Source: Micromussa lordhowensis | Taxonomy: Eukaryota > Cnidaria > Anthozoa > Scleractinia > Lobophylliidae | NCBI GenBank assembly: GCA_964020085.1 | Contig: OZ026607.1 | Span: 18,473,057 to 18,537,056 of the forward strand | Direction of reading: 5' to 3' | Length of the DNA stretch: 64,000 nucleotides | Shown: positions 22,336 through 42,881 of the stretch, one piece after another | Layout of the letters: each line of letters begins with the position of its first letter | Numbering within the stretch: the first letter of the stretch is position 1 | Notes under the pieces: generated by a model | What the model saw: the letters and a program-made list of their open reading frames with translations, nothing else | Databases searched by the model: none | Told to the model about the DNA's origin: nothing | Translations under genes and position numbers: made by a program

Positions 22336-23133
22336 CAGGGTACCCGAAAATTCTATCAGCAGTAAAATTAATGTACTGTTTACCTTTGTTCCTGTGTTTG
22401 AGTCGTTTAGAAGGGATTTGAATGAAGCGAAGGAAATTTACATTTCCGAATAATTATTATCTTGTCTGCCGTTTTGTAATTATGACACTCCGATTACATC
22501 TCAAGTTTCGATTAACTATTAACTCTCATTGGGCGGGAGAAGGAAAAAAAGACAAGGGACAAACCTAAAATGAGGCCAGTTATATTTTGGTGCCTAATTC
22601 TCTTGATACAGAACAAAATTGGTTAGAATTTCATATTTTGATTGATAAAGCAGTTAATATTCAGGTGGCGTTGGATTTGTTTTCTTGGGCATCTTTTTTT
22701 CATCTCATTTTCGAGTTGTATTTAGACACAGTTTTTCGTCCAATCTGTGACTACACTTGACTGGACTGGAGAGGGAGTAGGAAATAGCAGTCGAAAGTAT
22801 GTTAATGAATCAAGACATACTTGTCGTGTTGCCGCCTGCTTATGGGAAGAGTTAAATATTACAAATGGATGTGATTGCAATCTTTTCTCTTTTAACACAT
22901 GGCCATTATGAAACCTGAGAATCTCTTCCACAATGAGAGTTAATAGTTAACAACATTAATCAAAACTTTAGGCATAATCGGAGCATCATAATTACAAAGC
23001 AGCAGATGAGATAATATTCAAAAATGTAAACCACCTTCGCTTCATTCAAATCCCTTCTAAAGGACTCAAAAAGACACAGGTAAATAACAGCACATTATTT
23101 TTACTGCTGATAGAGTGTTCGGGTCCCCTTTGA
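22336..23133. mobile_element. Transposon-like element with long (about 170-200 bp) inverted repeats
   Basis: The segment 22336-22530 is repeated in reverse at 22945-23133. Shared words include GAAGGGATTTGAATGAAGCG, GAGTCGTTTAGAAGGGATTT-like and TTAACTATTAACTCTCATTG. The outer ends are GGGTACCCGAAAA and, reversed, GGGGACCCGAACA. The core of about 400 bp has only a 69-codon frame with no motif. No target duplication could be fixed. Confidence 0.72.
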
Positions 23134-23205
23134 TTAGCCTTGGAGGACAGAGGCATTATGAGAGTAATGAGTGAAGACATCAACTTAAGCAGCTCCGAAA
23201 TTAAA

Positions 23206-23318
23206 GCCTGGAAAAAAAAATCAGGCTTGAACGAGATTCAAACTCATGACCTCTGCTATGCCGGTATTGCAGAGGTCATGTGTTCAAATCCCGTTTAAGC
23301 CTGAAGTTTTTTTCAGGT
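23206..23318. repeat. Hairpin repeat containing a tRNA B-box-like sequence
   Basis: The arms CAGGCTTGAACGAGATTCAA and its near complement surround a short centre. The right arm carries AGGTCATGTGTTCAAATCCC, similar to an internal polymerase III B box. Probably a SINE-derived foldback. Confidence 0.6.
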
Positions 23319-23439
23319 TTAATTTCACAGCATAACTTTTATGAACATTGATGTCTTCATAACTTTCTCCGCAGTTGAAATAATATTATGATCTTTCATT
23401 AACTCACTTGCATCTAGTAAGGGTGTCCTGTTCAATTCA

Positions 23440-23545
23440 AGGACACAATGATATGACCCTAGTCTGGGCTCGAAACACAGACTGCTCATTTCACAGACCA
23501 GAGTGCTAACCATAAAGCCGTGGTCAAATGGCCCATGACAGTCCA
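23440..23545 (-). repeat. tRNA-derived repeat (minus strand)
   Basis: Read on the minus strand, it has an A-box-like TGGTTAGCACTCTGG followed, at tRNA-like distance, by a B-box-like GTTTCGAGCCC. The acceptor stem does not pair, so it is a SINE or tRNA relic, not a tRNA gene. Confidence 0.55.
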
Positions 23546-23874
23546 TGATAGTTGATTCTCCCCTTTACTATTATCAGCCAGCATATGCGTGGTTAAACAG
23601 GGAAACTATCACAGAATATAATGAAGAACTTGAACAAGCTCAAAGTGAATGATAGCGGATAATAGTGCATGATTGCTTTTGGTCAAATGTAAGCATGCGC
23701 TACAACTGTCATCAACTCTCATGTGCTGTTTAACCAGGGCTTACGGCCACCTCACCTCCCAACAAACATGTATGCTTCACATTTGAAGATGATTCCCTGC
23801 ATCAGGTTTCCAAAGAAACTGTTGCAGCTGCATCAGCACCCAAATGAAACACCTAGTAACTATTTCACAGCTTA

Positions 23875-24150
23875 AAGATAATTTCCAGTCCATAATGCGC
23901 ACTCTCGAGAGCTTGTTTGCATGTTTTGTTTTGTTTCATGTAAGACATCACAAAATCTAAACATTTTGCAACTACTTACATGAAATCAATTCAAAGTTTC
24001 AAAACAACCGCCGTTATGGATGTGAAGTGGTCAGAGCTTTATGCTTTGTTCTTTCTCATATCACTTGATAAAACAACTTTGCAGCTGTAAAAATCAATGA
24101 AGCTGTGTGGAAGAAGAATCTGAAAAGCCTCAAAGACAAGGTATGTGGAA
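23875..24150. mobile_element. TTAA family A, second copy (left part), CpG-decayed
   Basis: Aligns to 9359-9620 from the TTAA and the inverted end onward (AGATAATTTCCAGTCC). Many CpG sites of the first copy are TpG or CpA here. The right end was not found, so this copy is truncated or its right end is too diverged. Confidence 0.8.
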
Positions 24151-24730
24151 TGAAGTTATCATCGAGTAAATTTGCAGACTGATTGTCAGATATAGCTCTT
24201 TCCAAATCACTTGCCACAAATTTCAGGAATCAGTATTATGGCATATCAGAAGCATCCGATCAGAATATTAATGTTAAGGAGTCAAGTTAAATTCATCTTG
24301 TTTAATTTACTCATTTCTTTTTATGATATTTTTGGAAATTTAAATCTCCATTGTAGCTGTAGCTTTAAGAATGATACACATGTAACTATTATCCAACTCT
24401 GCTTCGTAGAGTACAAATAACGCACAAAATGAGTACAAATATCACACAATATTTGTACTTATGATACATTCAACTCTCTAACTCTTTTCTGATTGGCCGA
24501 AAACCTACAGTGAATTTTCGAAATCAGCGCTCGTGACATCATAACTGCAGATTACATAATAATCATGTCAAGGTCAAGGGTAATCATGTCAAAGTCAGTG
24601 CATGATTTCCAAGGGTAATCATGTCAACTTCGCGCGATTCATGTTGCTTGCCGTCAGTGAAGAAGCAGAAACATGAATTCCAAGTTTTTGCGTTCGTTCA
24701 ATGTATAATAAAAAAATTTTCTTAGATTCG

Positions 24731-24841
24731 GTTTTTGTGATATCCAGAATAATCAAGGTCTTGGTAAGGGTTATCAGCCTCAGCCTCAGCCTTCGGCCTT
24801 ACCCTTACCTCAGCCTTGATTATTCTGGATATCACAAAAAC
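24731..24841. repeat. Hairpin repeat
   Basis: GTTTTTGTGATATCCAGAAT at 24731 and its complement ending at 24841 form arms of about 45 bp around a CAGCCTCAGCCT-rich centre. Non-coding foldback. Confidence 0.8.
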
Positions 24842-25118
24842 CTCATCCAATATCATTTTATTGTATATTGTCTCATTCCTATCGGGCGCATAAAGGTTAA
24901 AAAACTTGGCAAGTTAGAATTTTGGGAAAAGAAATTGTTGGATATTTAACCGCTTAGACGTTTTAGTATCGCTGATAATTTTTACTCGTTGTTTGTATTT
25001 TCACTCGCCCTACAGGCTCATCAAAATACGGCACAACTCATAAAAATACCCAGTAATAATACACACCAAAACGTCTAATAAGATATATTTATTATATAAA
25101 ATAAACATATATAGGTTA

Positions 25119-25760
25119 GTGCATTGGCTTAACTCTGTTAAAATTAATTATTACATGTTGTATAGTCACTTCATTAAGTCTTTTTCAGGTACTTATGTTA
25201 ATGCAATTTGTTTTTTTTTTAAAAAGGGACAAGTTAGTGTAAATTTCCACCCAATGCAATATACCTTGGACATTGATCAAATAATAGGAAGAACCTATTC
25301 AATAGATAAGCCATTCTTTCAATTTATTTTGACTACAAAACCTTTCGATTTCTACAGCAAAACTAATATCTGGCATTCATATGATAATGAACCTGAAGTG
25401 TTTTGGGGTTAACTTAATTTGACTGAAAAAGGTTAAATTGCTTCAGCATCAAGAAAATGATCAATACGTGAACCTGAGCACTCATAAATTGATTGAACCT
25501 GATCAAGTCGATATGTTTGAAAAGATAATCCAGTTCTTCACTTTCAAAGACTGGACATCGATTACGATTGTCGTTTTGAATGGTGTACATGTACAAATAA
25601 TTAAAGGCTTCATGTATATATCCTGTGCAATTTGAAGTTGATCTTGGTGGTTACAGTATTGGAACCGCACGTCCTAAGATGTTGTACGCGTGCAAATACT
25701 TCGAAGTAAAAAAATATTCCACACAAAAAATTTCTTTGGTTCCCGATTTGGCCTAATCAA
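25119..25760 (+). pseudogene. Decayed coding-like stretch, unidentified
   Basis: Three plus-strand frames follow one another: a 97-codon frame (25119-25412), a 65-codon frame (25438-25635), and a frame from about 25630 to 25756. Their composition looks protein-like (for example NFHPMQYTLDIDQIIG and GGYSIGTARPKMLYA), but stops and frame changes break them. I do not recognise the protein and see no splice sites that would rescue it. A transposon or viral-type gene relic is possible. This is weak. Confidence 0.25.
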
Positions 25761-26106
25761 ATCAACGTTCATTTTGTCTTTTGGTTCAAGATGTGAATGA
25801 ATGACATTTAGAACTGAAGTGACAGTAAGCCATGTTGTGCGATTATGTCAACACCTCATACCTTGTAAAATTCAGCTCCCATAGGAGCTCATAGGGACAA
25901 ATAAAGCGTATCTCTATCTCTATTTCTGAGAAAAATAAGCGGTGTTGAGACTGTATTTAGCGCAAAATGAACTCTGCAAAAAGTCAGTTTGGAGGCAAAT
26001 TAAGCTACCACAGAACCCGCTGTGAAATACCTCAAACAATTGGGAAGAAATGACATATACAAACTTATCTCAAACAGTACACTGTCTAAGCGACAAAAGA
26101 ACAAAC

Positions 26107-26301
26107 CTGAAGAGTATGATTCGATGGAGAATCATCTGGGATATCCTCATAATCGTTTGAAACACGTTCAGCTGTGTTGGTTCGCACGTTTGGCGTGTGA
26201 AACTTCAACCAGTGTCCCTGAAGCTTCGAGGGGCTCGGAAAATCCACTAAACATGCTGGGCAAATGAAGCCTTCAAGAGTCGTACTAGCAGCTTTGCTCA
26301 T
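26107..26301 (-). CDS. First coding exon with EEA1/rabenosyn-like C2H2 finger
   Basis: A 65-codon minus-strand exon begins with ATG at 26301 and ends exactly at a CAG/GTTTGT donor (phase 0). It encodes a single C2H2 finger, C14-x2-C17-x12-H30-x4-H35, in the context LEGFICPACL, followed by an acidic tail. The finger resembles the N-terminal Rab5-binding fingers of EEA1 and rabenosyn-5. No downstream coiled-coil or FYVE exon is visible on this strand, and the next minus-strand exons are those of the tensin-like gene. The phase allows a splice to the C1 exon at 20488 (starts phase 0) but not to the exon starting at 20779 if its acceptor is as modelled. So it may be an alternative first exon of that gene or the start of another. 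Confidence 0.55.
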
Positions 26302-27180
26302 CCCATTCAAAACACTGTTAAATAATCGATAAATAGAGCTGTAAACGCGGAACAAACACTTATAATTTGCTCGAACTTAGCGCGTACAGGCATCTGTTTT
26401 ATCTGCCCGTGTGGGTAGCAAGTCTATAAATAATTAATGACGTATAAAGAGATCAATGGCATTCCTCCAAATCATAACAAAGTTGCCGGAACTGTTTCTG
26501 GTTATCTAGGAAAGCGCACGAAATTTAAGAAAACAAATAACCTAACAATGAATCCATAGAGGTATAGAGGTAAAGAAAAAAGAAGATGTCAGATTTTTTG
26601 TCGTGTAAAATATTTTTGCCCAAAGGCCACCCGGCCAAGCACTATCGTGTACAGATATCGACCGAATGCCTCAAAGGAAAATTATTATGAAACGATGAAA
26701 TACTGCTGTTTTATGTTTGCAAACGTAGAACTATCATTTACGTAATGTTAAGACTAAACTTTTCCATTCCACTCAAATGGCTTGTTGATTCAATAGTGAT
26801 AGTGATAGGGGTACTCAAGATAATTAAGATTGCGTTATCTGTCACGCAACACAAGACAAAAGCTATTCGCCTTGGAGCCCCAGTGGCGTCCAGAATGTAT
26901 GCTTTATTCAAGATATTTGCACATTCCCAAAATTCTTGCATCCAGTTCTGGGTGTCGCTTATCATTTGGACGATTATACACAGGAAATGAACTAATACAC
27001 TACAAATTAGGAGGTTGGCAACAGTTTCCAACACTTTTCTAACAGTTATACTCAGAAGGATGAATACTGCCACTGTTTGACAAGTGATGCTACAATAATG
27101 TTATCATACAAATTTCCAATCATTGGTCAACAAGTTGCAATCATCTATTTTACATAACAGGTTACCATAGTTTCAAATAA

Positions 27181-27252
27181 TTCTGTGGAGTGGATTCAGA
27201 GCCACCTTAAATTTTCGAAAATTTAAGGTGGCTCTGAACCCACTCCACAGAA
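27181..27252. repeat. 72-bp near-perfect palindrome: two transposon ends head to head
   Basis: Arms of 36 bp with one mismatch (TTCTGTGGAGTGGATTCAGA... against its complement). Each arm is the outer end of the GGTGGCTC family including its TTAA. They face each other across 12 bp. Confidence 0.85.
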
Positions 27253-27560
27253 TTTTTTTAAAATTTGCAAAAAGTTGCATCTTATCATGCTTATCATAAT
27301 TCGATAATAAAAAAATAAAAAAGGGGTCATCGAGCCCGTTTTCGAGTTATAATCGCTTAAAGCTAAAATTAAGGGTGTTTTTAGCAGGTCACATTGTCGC
27401 TATGGTAACCTATTGTGCCAAAAATTTGACAGCGACATGTTCACCAATGATTAGGCAGTTTTTTTGATACCATGATTTTGGCATCAATTGATATAGAGTG
27501 CTTATAATGAGCTATCCAAGTCTACGTCTTGGAAAGTGCTGGAAACTGTTTCGAGCCACC
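27227..27560. mobile_element. TTAA-flanked MITE, 334 bp, GGTGGCTC family
   Basis: TTAA at 27223-27226 and 27561-27564. The inverted ends are GGTGGCTC and GAGCCACC. The interior is non-coding. The left end abuts a second, inverted end of the same family, forming the palindrome at 27181-27252. Confidence 0.82.
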
Positions 27561-28374
27561 TTAAACTAAAAACCAAAAGGTTCTAAAAATCCAACACATC
27601 GCTTTTGTGACCTTTGTATCGAAGCTGCGAAGGCGCAAAGTGAGAGATCCATTCCTTTTTAGACTTCCTACTTTTTCAGTGTAGGGTCTATAAATGCTGG
27701 GCGTCTGCCAGGACATTAAAGATGGGAGAGGATAGGGAAAGGTGAAAGTGAAGACTATTGGGGGTAACCTAGAGATTTAGGAAACATTTCAAAGCATTTT
27801 CTAGGGACGGACTATCATTTTTTGAGGAGGGGGTTGGGCAACTTCCAAAAGAACACCTGCCCAGCAAAAACTGCCGACAAAAAAAACGTACAAGGGAGCC
27901 GTGGGAAAAAAATCGAGCAAGTGCTCTACTATCCAGACCCTGTTTTTTTATGTTAAAAAAATTCTTACAAAAGCTTATCCGACCAAAAAAAATCATACAT
28001 AACCCCTGTCCACAAACCGTGAATCCCGGTAACGGCGAGAAAAGAAGTTTCATGCGCGCATGCCCCATCCTAAGAGACAACACGATCTATTTTGAATCAC
28101 CGGCTGAACGTTATGTTAATCCGAGAAAGAAACGCCTAAAAAACACGGCAGTTTTAATAAATCATAACGACATAAATAATGAATAACGGGAAGACTGGGA
28201 TAAATACTGTAAATGTGTACGTGCATTGGAAAGCGCGGGAAACAAGCTCGAGAGTCTTGTGAAAGTCTCGTGACACCGCAGGCTGGCTGATGCAAGTCAT
28301 AATTGACCAATCACATCACGCCAAAATAAAATTAACCAATCATGTTCAATGACAGCCGGGACTCGGGATGGCGG

Positions 28375-28497
28375 CATAAAAATACGGAAAATTCTGTGGA
28401 AAGCGCGTGGCTCGTTCGTTCTTTTCACTGCAAATAGAGTGTGCTTCGGGTTCTACGGCAGGTTAATCAACTGAGGAATATTTCTTCAATTTGCAAG
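28375..28497 (+). promoter_or_regulatory. Probable promoter and non-coding first exon of cathepsin L-1
   Basis: A TATA-like GCATAAAAATAC at 28374-28385 is followed about 20-40 bp later by a GC-richer stretch that ends at a strong splice donor (AAG/GTGAGT after 28497). The matching acceptor is 29785/29786, seven bases before the ATG of cathepsin L-1. This gives a non-coding exon 1 and a 1.3-kb intron. Inferred from signals only. Confidence 0.5.
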
Positions 28498-29792
28498 GTG
28501 AGTTCTACCTCAGTTTCACTGTATTGATGTATTTAGGAAAATAGGTCTGCATCGTTATTAGGCAGTGACAGCAACTTGACAACAATAAACAGTGCGGTGT
28601 GGAAAGTGAGAACACATCGTTTTACCGGCGAAATTTTCTCGGACAAAATTCTTGCTAGATAATTGCACGATTGTGGGAAAGGTACTTTTGTCTGATGTCT
28701 AAGAACGTGAGAAGTTAATCGACAGAGTGAATCGTCATTTAGTCTTACTGAAATTTACAGTACACGTACAGGAAAGCGAACAATTTCTGAAGACTCAAGT
28801 GTATAAATTAAGCCTACTTGTCACATCCGAGTAAAATACGTCAATCGCTATTTTTTTTTAATTTGTAAACCTTCCGTGAACGTTTTCTTTTCACTTTTAA
28901 GAAAAGAGATTGGTAACTCTCGGTGTGTGAAAATCCTGACATAACATTAACTCGTCACATGTTCCATGTGATGTTCTTTAGAGCATGAAAATCTATTTGT
29001 TATAAAATACGTCATCTTTGTATGTTATACATTCAGAATTTTCTTTACTGACTTGCTCAGCATTAAGCAAAATTTATGTTTAAATAAACAAAAGAGAAAA
29101 TTTTAAAGTATAAAACAATGGTTGCATTACCCTGTGATCAGTTCTAGATTCTCCCAAATGTTATTTGAAATAATCATGGCACCAGATAAGTGCTGTGAAT
29201 TTCAGACACATGTTGCATCATAGTTGCATTTTAGGATCTGTTGGTGACAAATCAACAACGGACTTGCTGTTGTACAGTTGCGCAGCTCTTACTAGTATCA
29301 TCCCTCTAAAAATTGTGCCGACCTCGGTGATTTTGAGGAAATCTCCATTTTACCATACCTGTACTGCAAATTTTAGCAAAATCAACACCAGAGTAAGCAT
29401 TGTATGATACAACTTTCTATAACCTTACAGAATTTTGCGAGATCTATGCTTATGGTTAAAAACTATTTGACATACACAAACACCATTTGCATGCAAATAG
29501 AAAACTACATGTATGTCAGTTGCCAAATCATTATCATTGTTTACCTCCATTATAAATTATTTATCTTTGGTTATACATACAAACATACATAAACTTTATT
29601 TTGCTTCGGATTGGAAAGTGGCTCAATGATGCTAGTTTCTCCAAAAAAGCAAAATTAAATATGTTAACAAACATAGTTACATAATTTATATTACAAACAT
29701 TAAAAACTGGTATAAGATGAGAATGGTAGATTTGTAACTGGTGGACTAATAATATTTCATATTTTTACGTTTATTTTAACCACAGGTTCATC

Positions 29793-34054
<4,262 letters not shown>

Positions 34055-34901
34055 CCAGCTGATGATAAAATAGCATTTTCTGTCATGCGTGCATGCATGT
34101 TTAAGCCAGAATTTCTATTTGTAAAATAATGACCTTCAAATTTAAGCAATATGTAAATTAAAATTAATCTGCAAATGAATTGATTATTCAGCATATTTTC
34201 AGCTTTATGTATGACTAATATTTTTACGACTGGTACTGATTGAAACAAGTGTCTTGAGATCCCCCCGTGTGTTACTTATAGGTTATTTTTGGATTCTTGA
34301 AGTCACTAAGCAGACTTGTTATTTATCACATGCAAATGATATTTTGCCAAGATAACGATACTAAAGTACTGTTTAACAGATATTTATTGAAGAAAAAATG
34401 CCGCTTTTTTCCTACATGGATAAGTAATCTGTTATCGGCACAGTTTCCATTGCTTTATATATTTAACAAATTATTACTAACAAAAGAAAGACAATTTGAT
34501 TTGTGATATGAAATATCTGAAATTCTCCTTACACGTTATGATGCATTTTTAATGACAGTTTGACAGTAAATTGAGACTATAACCCAGTTGATGATTTTCC
34601 TTTTTCTTTTCACTTATGTACTTGAAAACGTATTGATGCTGTAAGGAGAAATCAGATGTGAATCTTGTTGGAACTTTCAAAGTATAAAATTAAAAATTAT
34701 ACAGCTTTTGTATGTTGATATTTTTTGTTCTGTGTACAAAATAATAAAACAGATTTTCATGAGTAAAAAGGAGATTAATATTATTATTATTGTTATTATT
34801 ATTACTATTGTTAGTACTATAACATAACTCCAATATTGATGGACATTTTGTAAACATTGAAAGATTCAGCTTGGAATTTTCTGAAATATAGCAGCAATAA
34901 A

Positions 34902-36142
34902 GATGCCACAGTGTAAAAAAAAAGCACAAATGCCGTGTTGCAATCAATGTTATTGCAAATCAATATAATTTACCACCTAGGCGCCCAATCGCGGACTAGC
35001 CAGTTAAACTATTGCTGGTTTGCACTGTCACGCAATCAAAAATAAAAATCCTAACCATTCGATAAGTTATGATAGATGATTGATACATGTATATAAACAA
35101 CCTTGCCAAGATTTAGGTCTGTGCAGTTTTTCATTCACATGTGATTCAGAAAACCCCCATTCAGAAAAGCGTTTCCCCCAGATTTATAAAGCCCTTATAT
35201 GGAGACGCCATGTTGGTGCCCTTCAGAGTGGCACCAACATGGCGGCTGTACAATAATAGAAACATCTGTCATTGAGTTTTGCTATTGAAACAAAAAATTA
35301 TTACTCTTGAGTTCTGTCACATTTAAAGTAATAATTATTCTAGTGCAAGAACTGTTCTGTTAGCAAGAACTTGAGCAATAACTCCTCTTTTGACCTACGT
35401 GAGAGCCTTGTCGGGCTGCCATTTTAATGTCATGCAACGCATAAACTCGGAAATTCAAACGTTCCTCTGTAAAAAAATGAAGAGCCCTGTGGAGCTTAAA
35501 CTTTGTAAAACGTCATGTTCTTAGAGGCTCCTATATCTGATGAAACTAAAATCGCAGAAGAATTGGTATTTTTTTTAATTTTGGAAAATGATCTCACACG
35601 AAAACAGCAATATGTGTTAAAATGTGGATGAATCCTGTGCACAGTAGCTATTATGTGATAATGGGCTTCTTTTTGTCCCCTCACTTTCCCCCCAACCCGC
35701 CCTCAATTTAGGGACACAGCATTTACACAGTTTTGAATAGACCATTTCAATAAATTAATATTCAAACTTTTCTCCAAGGCCTTGGGGAATAAAACAAAAG
35801 AAGTCATATCAAAGGTGTGGGATAAATAATTATTTTATTATTATTCCCCTAAGCCTTGGGCCCAAGTTAGAATTTTATTAAAATTGAAATTTGAAATTGG
35901 CGTATTTTTGTGTCAAGTCATAAATGATCAAGGAGACAGCACACTTTTCTTTTTAAATGCATTATCAGTAAGGATTTTTTTTACATACCTCCAGCAGGCT
36001 AGAAATTGAGCCCTTGAATCTAGATCAGATAACAAGTTGCAGCCCCAAGATACCCAAATCAATGGAGAGCCAAGAGGGATCTGTTGTACATGCAAAAAGA
36101 CAATTTTATTCCGACAGTGAAAGCACGTGAAATTGTAAACTT
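34902..36142. other. Intergenic between cathepsin genes, small repeats only
   Basis: No gene seen. It contains a perfect 14-bp-arm hairpin at 35207-35243 (GCCATGTTGGTGCC and complement, 9-bp loop). An imperfect ATT microsatellite lies just upstream (34780-34815). Confidence 0.5.
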
Positions 36143-36321
36143 AACAAGTTGACATCAGTTTTTCATGCGTCTGTCCTGTTATTGATCAAAAATTTCGTCA
36201 TCACATTGTCAAAGTAGCTGTGGCGATAGCCGAGTGGATCCGCAGACTACTTAGACAATGTGATGACGAAATTCATTGTCAATAACAGGACAGACTCATT
36301 AAAAACTGACATCAATTTGTT
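36143..36321. repeat. Long hairpin whose loop holds a tRNA A-box
   Basis: Arms of about 75 bp (AACAAGTTGACATCAG...AATTTCGTCATCACATTGTC and complement) surround a loop of about 35 bp. The loop contains GGCGATAGCCGAGTGG, a perfect polymerase III A box (TAGCCGAGTGG at 36227-36237) in Leu/Ser-tRNA style. There is no B box. Probably a foldback built around a tRNA fragment. Confidence 0.7.
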
Positions 36322-39057
36322 TTTTACGATAACAAATGGTCGAATTGCCCGCTCTCGCTCGCTGACGCGTCGCACGAATTTCAAATTCATGTGTCTGTCC
36401 GCATATTAACGATAAAAATTAGCCAATGAGCGTGCGAGAATTTCTGCAGTTATCGTCAAAAGGAAGTCAAAAGGGCCATTGCCTGTCCTGGGTATCCTGT
36501 GGCGCAATGAGCCACCTGATCATCTTTCTGCGCCCACTTTCCCGAAGCTCAGCGGTTATTAATGTCGTCGTCATATAGACAGAAATGAGAAATACAAAAC
36601 AGCGACACAAGGATACAAGCAGAACGACTGAAAAAAGCGTGATCGGCTTAAAAAGACGGTGACAGCCAACTTGAAAGTAAGTTAACACAGCCGTTCGATA
36701 TTTTTTTAATCGTTCATGTACACACGTGATGCTTTATTAGGACGCGAACGCAAGAAATCGGTTAGGTTACGTGGAATACTTCAATAATTCCGCTTCCTCG
36801 AATTCCGCATTCATTAATTCATATTGGCGTAGATCACGAGACTTAAGTCGAGTCACGAGTTTTCTTTGTTCAATATCAATTTTCCTTTCTTTACAGATCT
36901 TATCACGTAACGTTCACTAAGTGAAGACGCCGGGTTATACCGTTCTGTGTAAGTATTATAACTCTGATCTACGTGATCAAATTATCAGCTTAACTTAAGA
37001 CTTATGTTATTGCGCGCAACCCGATCTGTTTTGATTCGTAGCCAGAGTTTCGCAACTTTGTTTTGAGTTCTCTGTAAACTCATCCTTTTGTTTCGCCCTA
37101 ACACAGCATTGCCATGAATGGAATCTACCAAAGCTTTTTAAAAATATATTTTAACACTTGGCCTGCCTTCCTTATCTCTGATCTGAAACATGTCTGAAGG
37201 GGATTCGATTGCCAAGAATCCTCTTAACACCGGCACAAATTATGTAACACAAACAGCATAAAGGTGAAAAGCTTCCCTGTTGTGTAACTCAATACACGCA
37301 GTTCCCATTGTGAGTGATCGACGAAATGTTCAGATCATACTTTGTCCACCCAAGAAATAGTTAGTGCTAACAACATGAAACTGTCATTTTTGACCCTTCT
37401 TTGCACTGATCACTCCTTGTTGATGTTCAATGACTTTGCTTGGTGCGCAATGTAGGTGAAGTAAAAGTATATTTCAAATGGGAATACTGTATTTTATAGC
37501 CAGTAGAATTGGCTCATCTGTGCTCCAGCTTTTACATGCACGTTATAATTAGACAACTATTCCTGCTTATTGTAGCTCTTACTCATCTCACTGGTACAGT
37601 GTGCATCCATCTATATTATTGAGTGGAAACCACAACAACCCCAATAATGTTATCTTGAATCATCCATACAGCTGGACTGAGGCGAGCCAGCCTCACTTCC
37701 TGATCCCTCAAATGCCATGGTCCAAACATAAAAGGAAGTGATTAAACTAAAGGACTAAAGGAAGTGATATTTCATTATAAGTCTACTGGTATGCTCGCAT
37801 CAAAAAAGGAAGTCTTTTTCAATGTTGAAGTGCTTTAGTAAATCTTAAGGTTTCATAAGAAATCCTCTTTTTTGAAATTTTCATTTTTGTCCCAGATAAT
37901 CTTCAGTTTCAATAAGGGAGGTAATTTATTGAGGAACGCCCATTTTTCAAGGAAACTGGACAAAATAATAATGTATGGATATTCAATAATGATTTTCATT
38001 TTCACCTGCCCTTCCTTTGAAGAACCTGTCAAATGAATAGCTTGAAGTAGTTTTAAATAATATGTATTTTGATTTAGGTTTCTAGGCAACTTTAATTTGG
38101 ATAACAGACTGAAGTTTAGAACTTTGTTTTCTACAATGTATTTCTGGTGATGACAAACACGTAAAACTGTCAGAACATGGAAAGTGCCATTTGATATTTG
38201 TTTATTATTTTTCAGTTTTGTCAGAAAATCATAATCATTGCCTTCCAGTTTCTTCTACAGAACGAGTATGAAGTGCAAAAATATCAACCTTACACAATGA
38301 GGCATACATTAGGACTTTTAATATATTTGATCATTTTCCCAAATTATAAACTATCCTAAGATAACATACACCTGTTACATGCCAGGTCCTAACCTCAGTC
38401 AAGTCTGCAATATTAACTTCCAGCAGTCTTAACTTGTACCAAGACATTTTGTCATGAATGTATCTTCGATTATTCTAGACCGCAGATAAGTAACATTCAT
38501 CATCTCTTGAGAAAGGGGCTCTGAATTGGCTCCTAAAGCTCGGAGGAGTTTAAATATTTATTTTGATTCTGATCACTAGGCAAGTTTAATTTGGTATGAA
38601 TCCAGCAGAATCGGGAAGCAACATTTTCATTTGTTACAGTCATTTGTTGAAGTTTCTTTTTTTTTTTTCATTTTAAGTGCAATGTTCAAATCAAAAGTCT
38701 CTAACATTGATTCTGTTGGGATCAGCCATTTAAACAGTCTGCAACCGGTTTGGGTTAATACAGTTGACGTTTCTCAGTACAACACTTTTCTAACTGTTTT
38801 CGGTTGAAACATGGCAACTCCTGGGAATAGTCCTTTCGTGATCTACAATCACATGACATACATGTAATCACATGTCAAAAGTTTTTTCAACCGTATCAAC
38901 CTGGTTTAAGGCTGGTTAAAAAAATTGATCAACCTACCCAACTGAAAATGGTTTTTCCTCAAATGGAACACAGAAAAAAAAAACAACCAACCAGTAACGG
39001 TTGATTCCGATAAAACACGACCTTGATCCTGAGACTTTTCCCTTCTCTGTTTTTCAG
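36322..39057. other. Upstream region of cathepsin L-2, possible non-coding exon
   Basis: No coding exon supported. A possible non-coding exon is 36898-36949 (acceptor TTTACAG/ATC, donor TCTGT/GTAAGT), with another donor AAA/GTAAGT at 36675. Either could feed the acceptor 39057/39058 that precedes the cathepsin L-2 ATG by 20 bases. The rest is AT-rich and featureless to me. Confidence 0.35.
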
Positions 39058-39077
39058 GACATAATATTCAGCTCATA

Positions 39078-42881
<3,804 letters not shown>

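Noticed and set aside
26738..27073. 111-codon minus-strand hydrophobic frame
   Set aside because: Overlaps equally long frames on the plus strand, matches no membrane family I know and has no exon borders.
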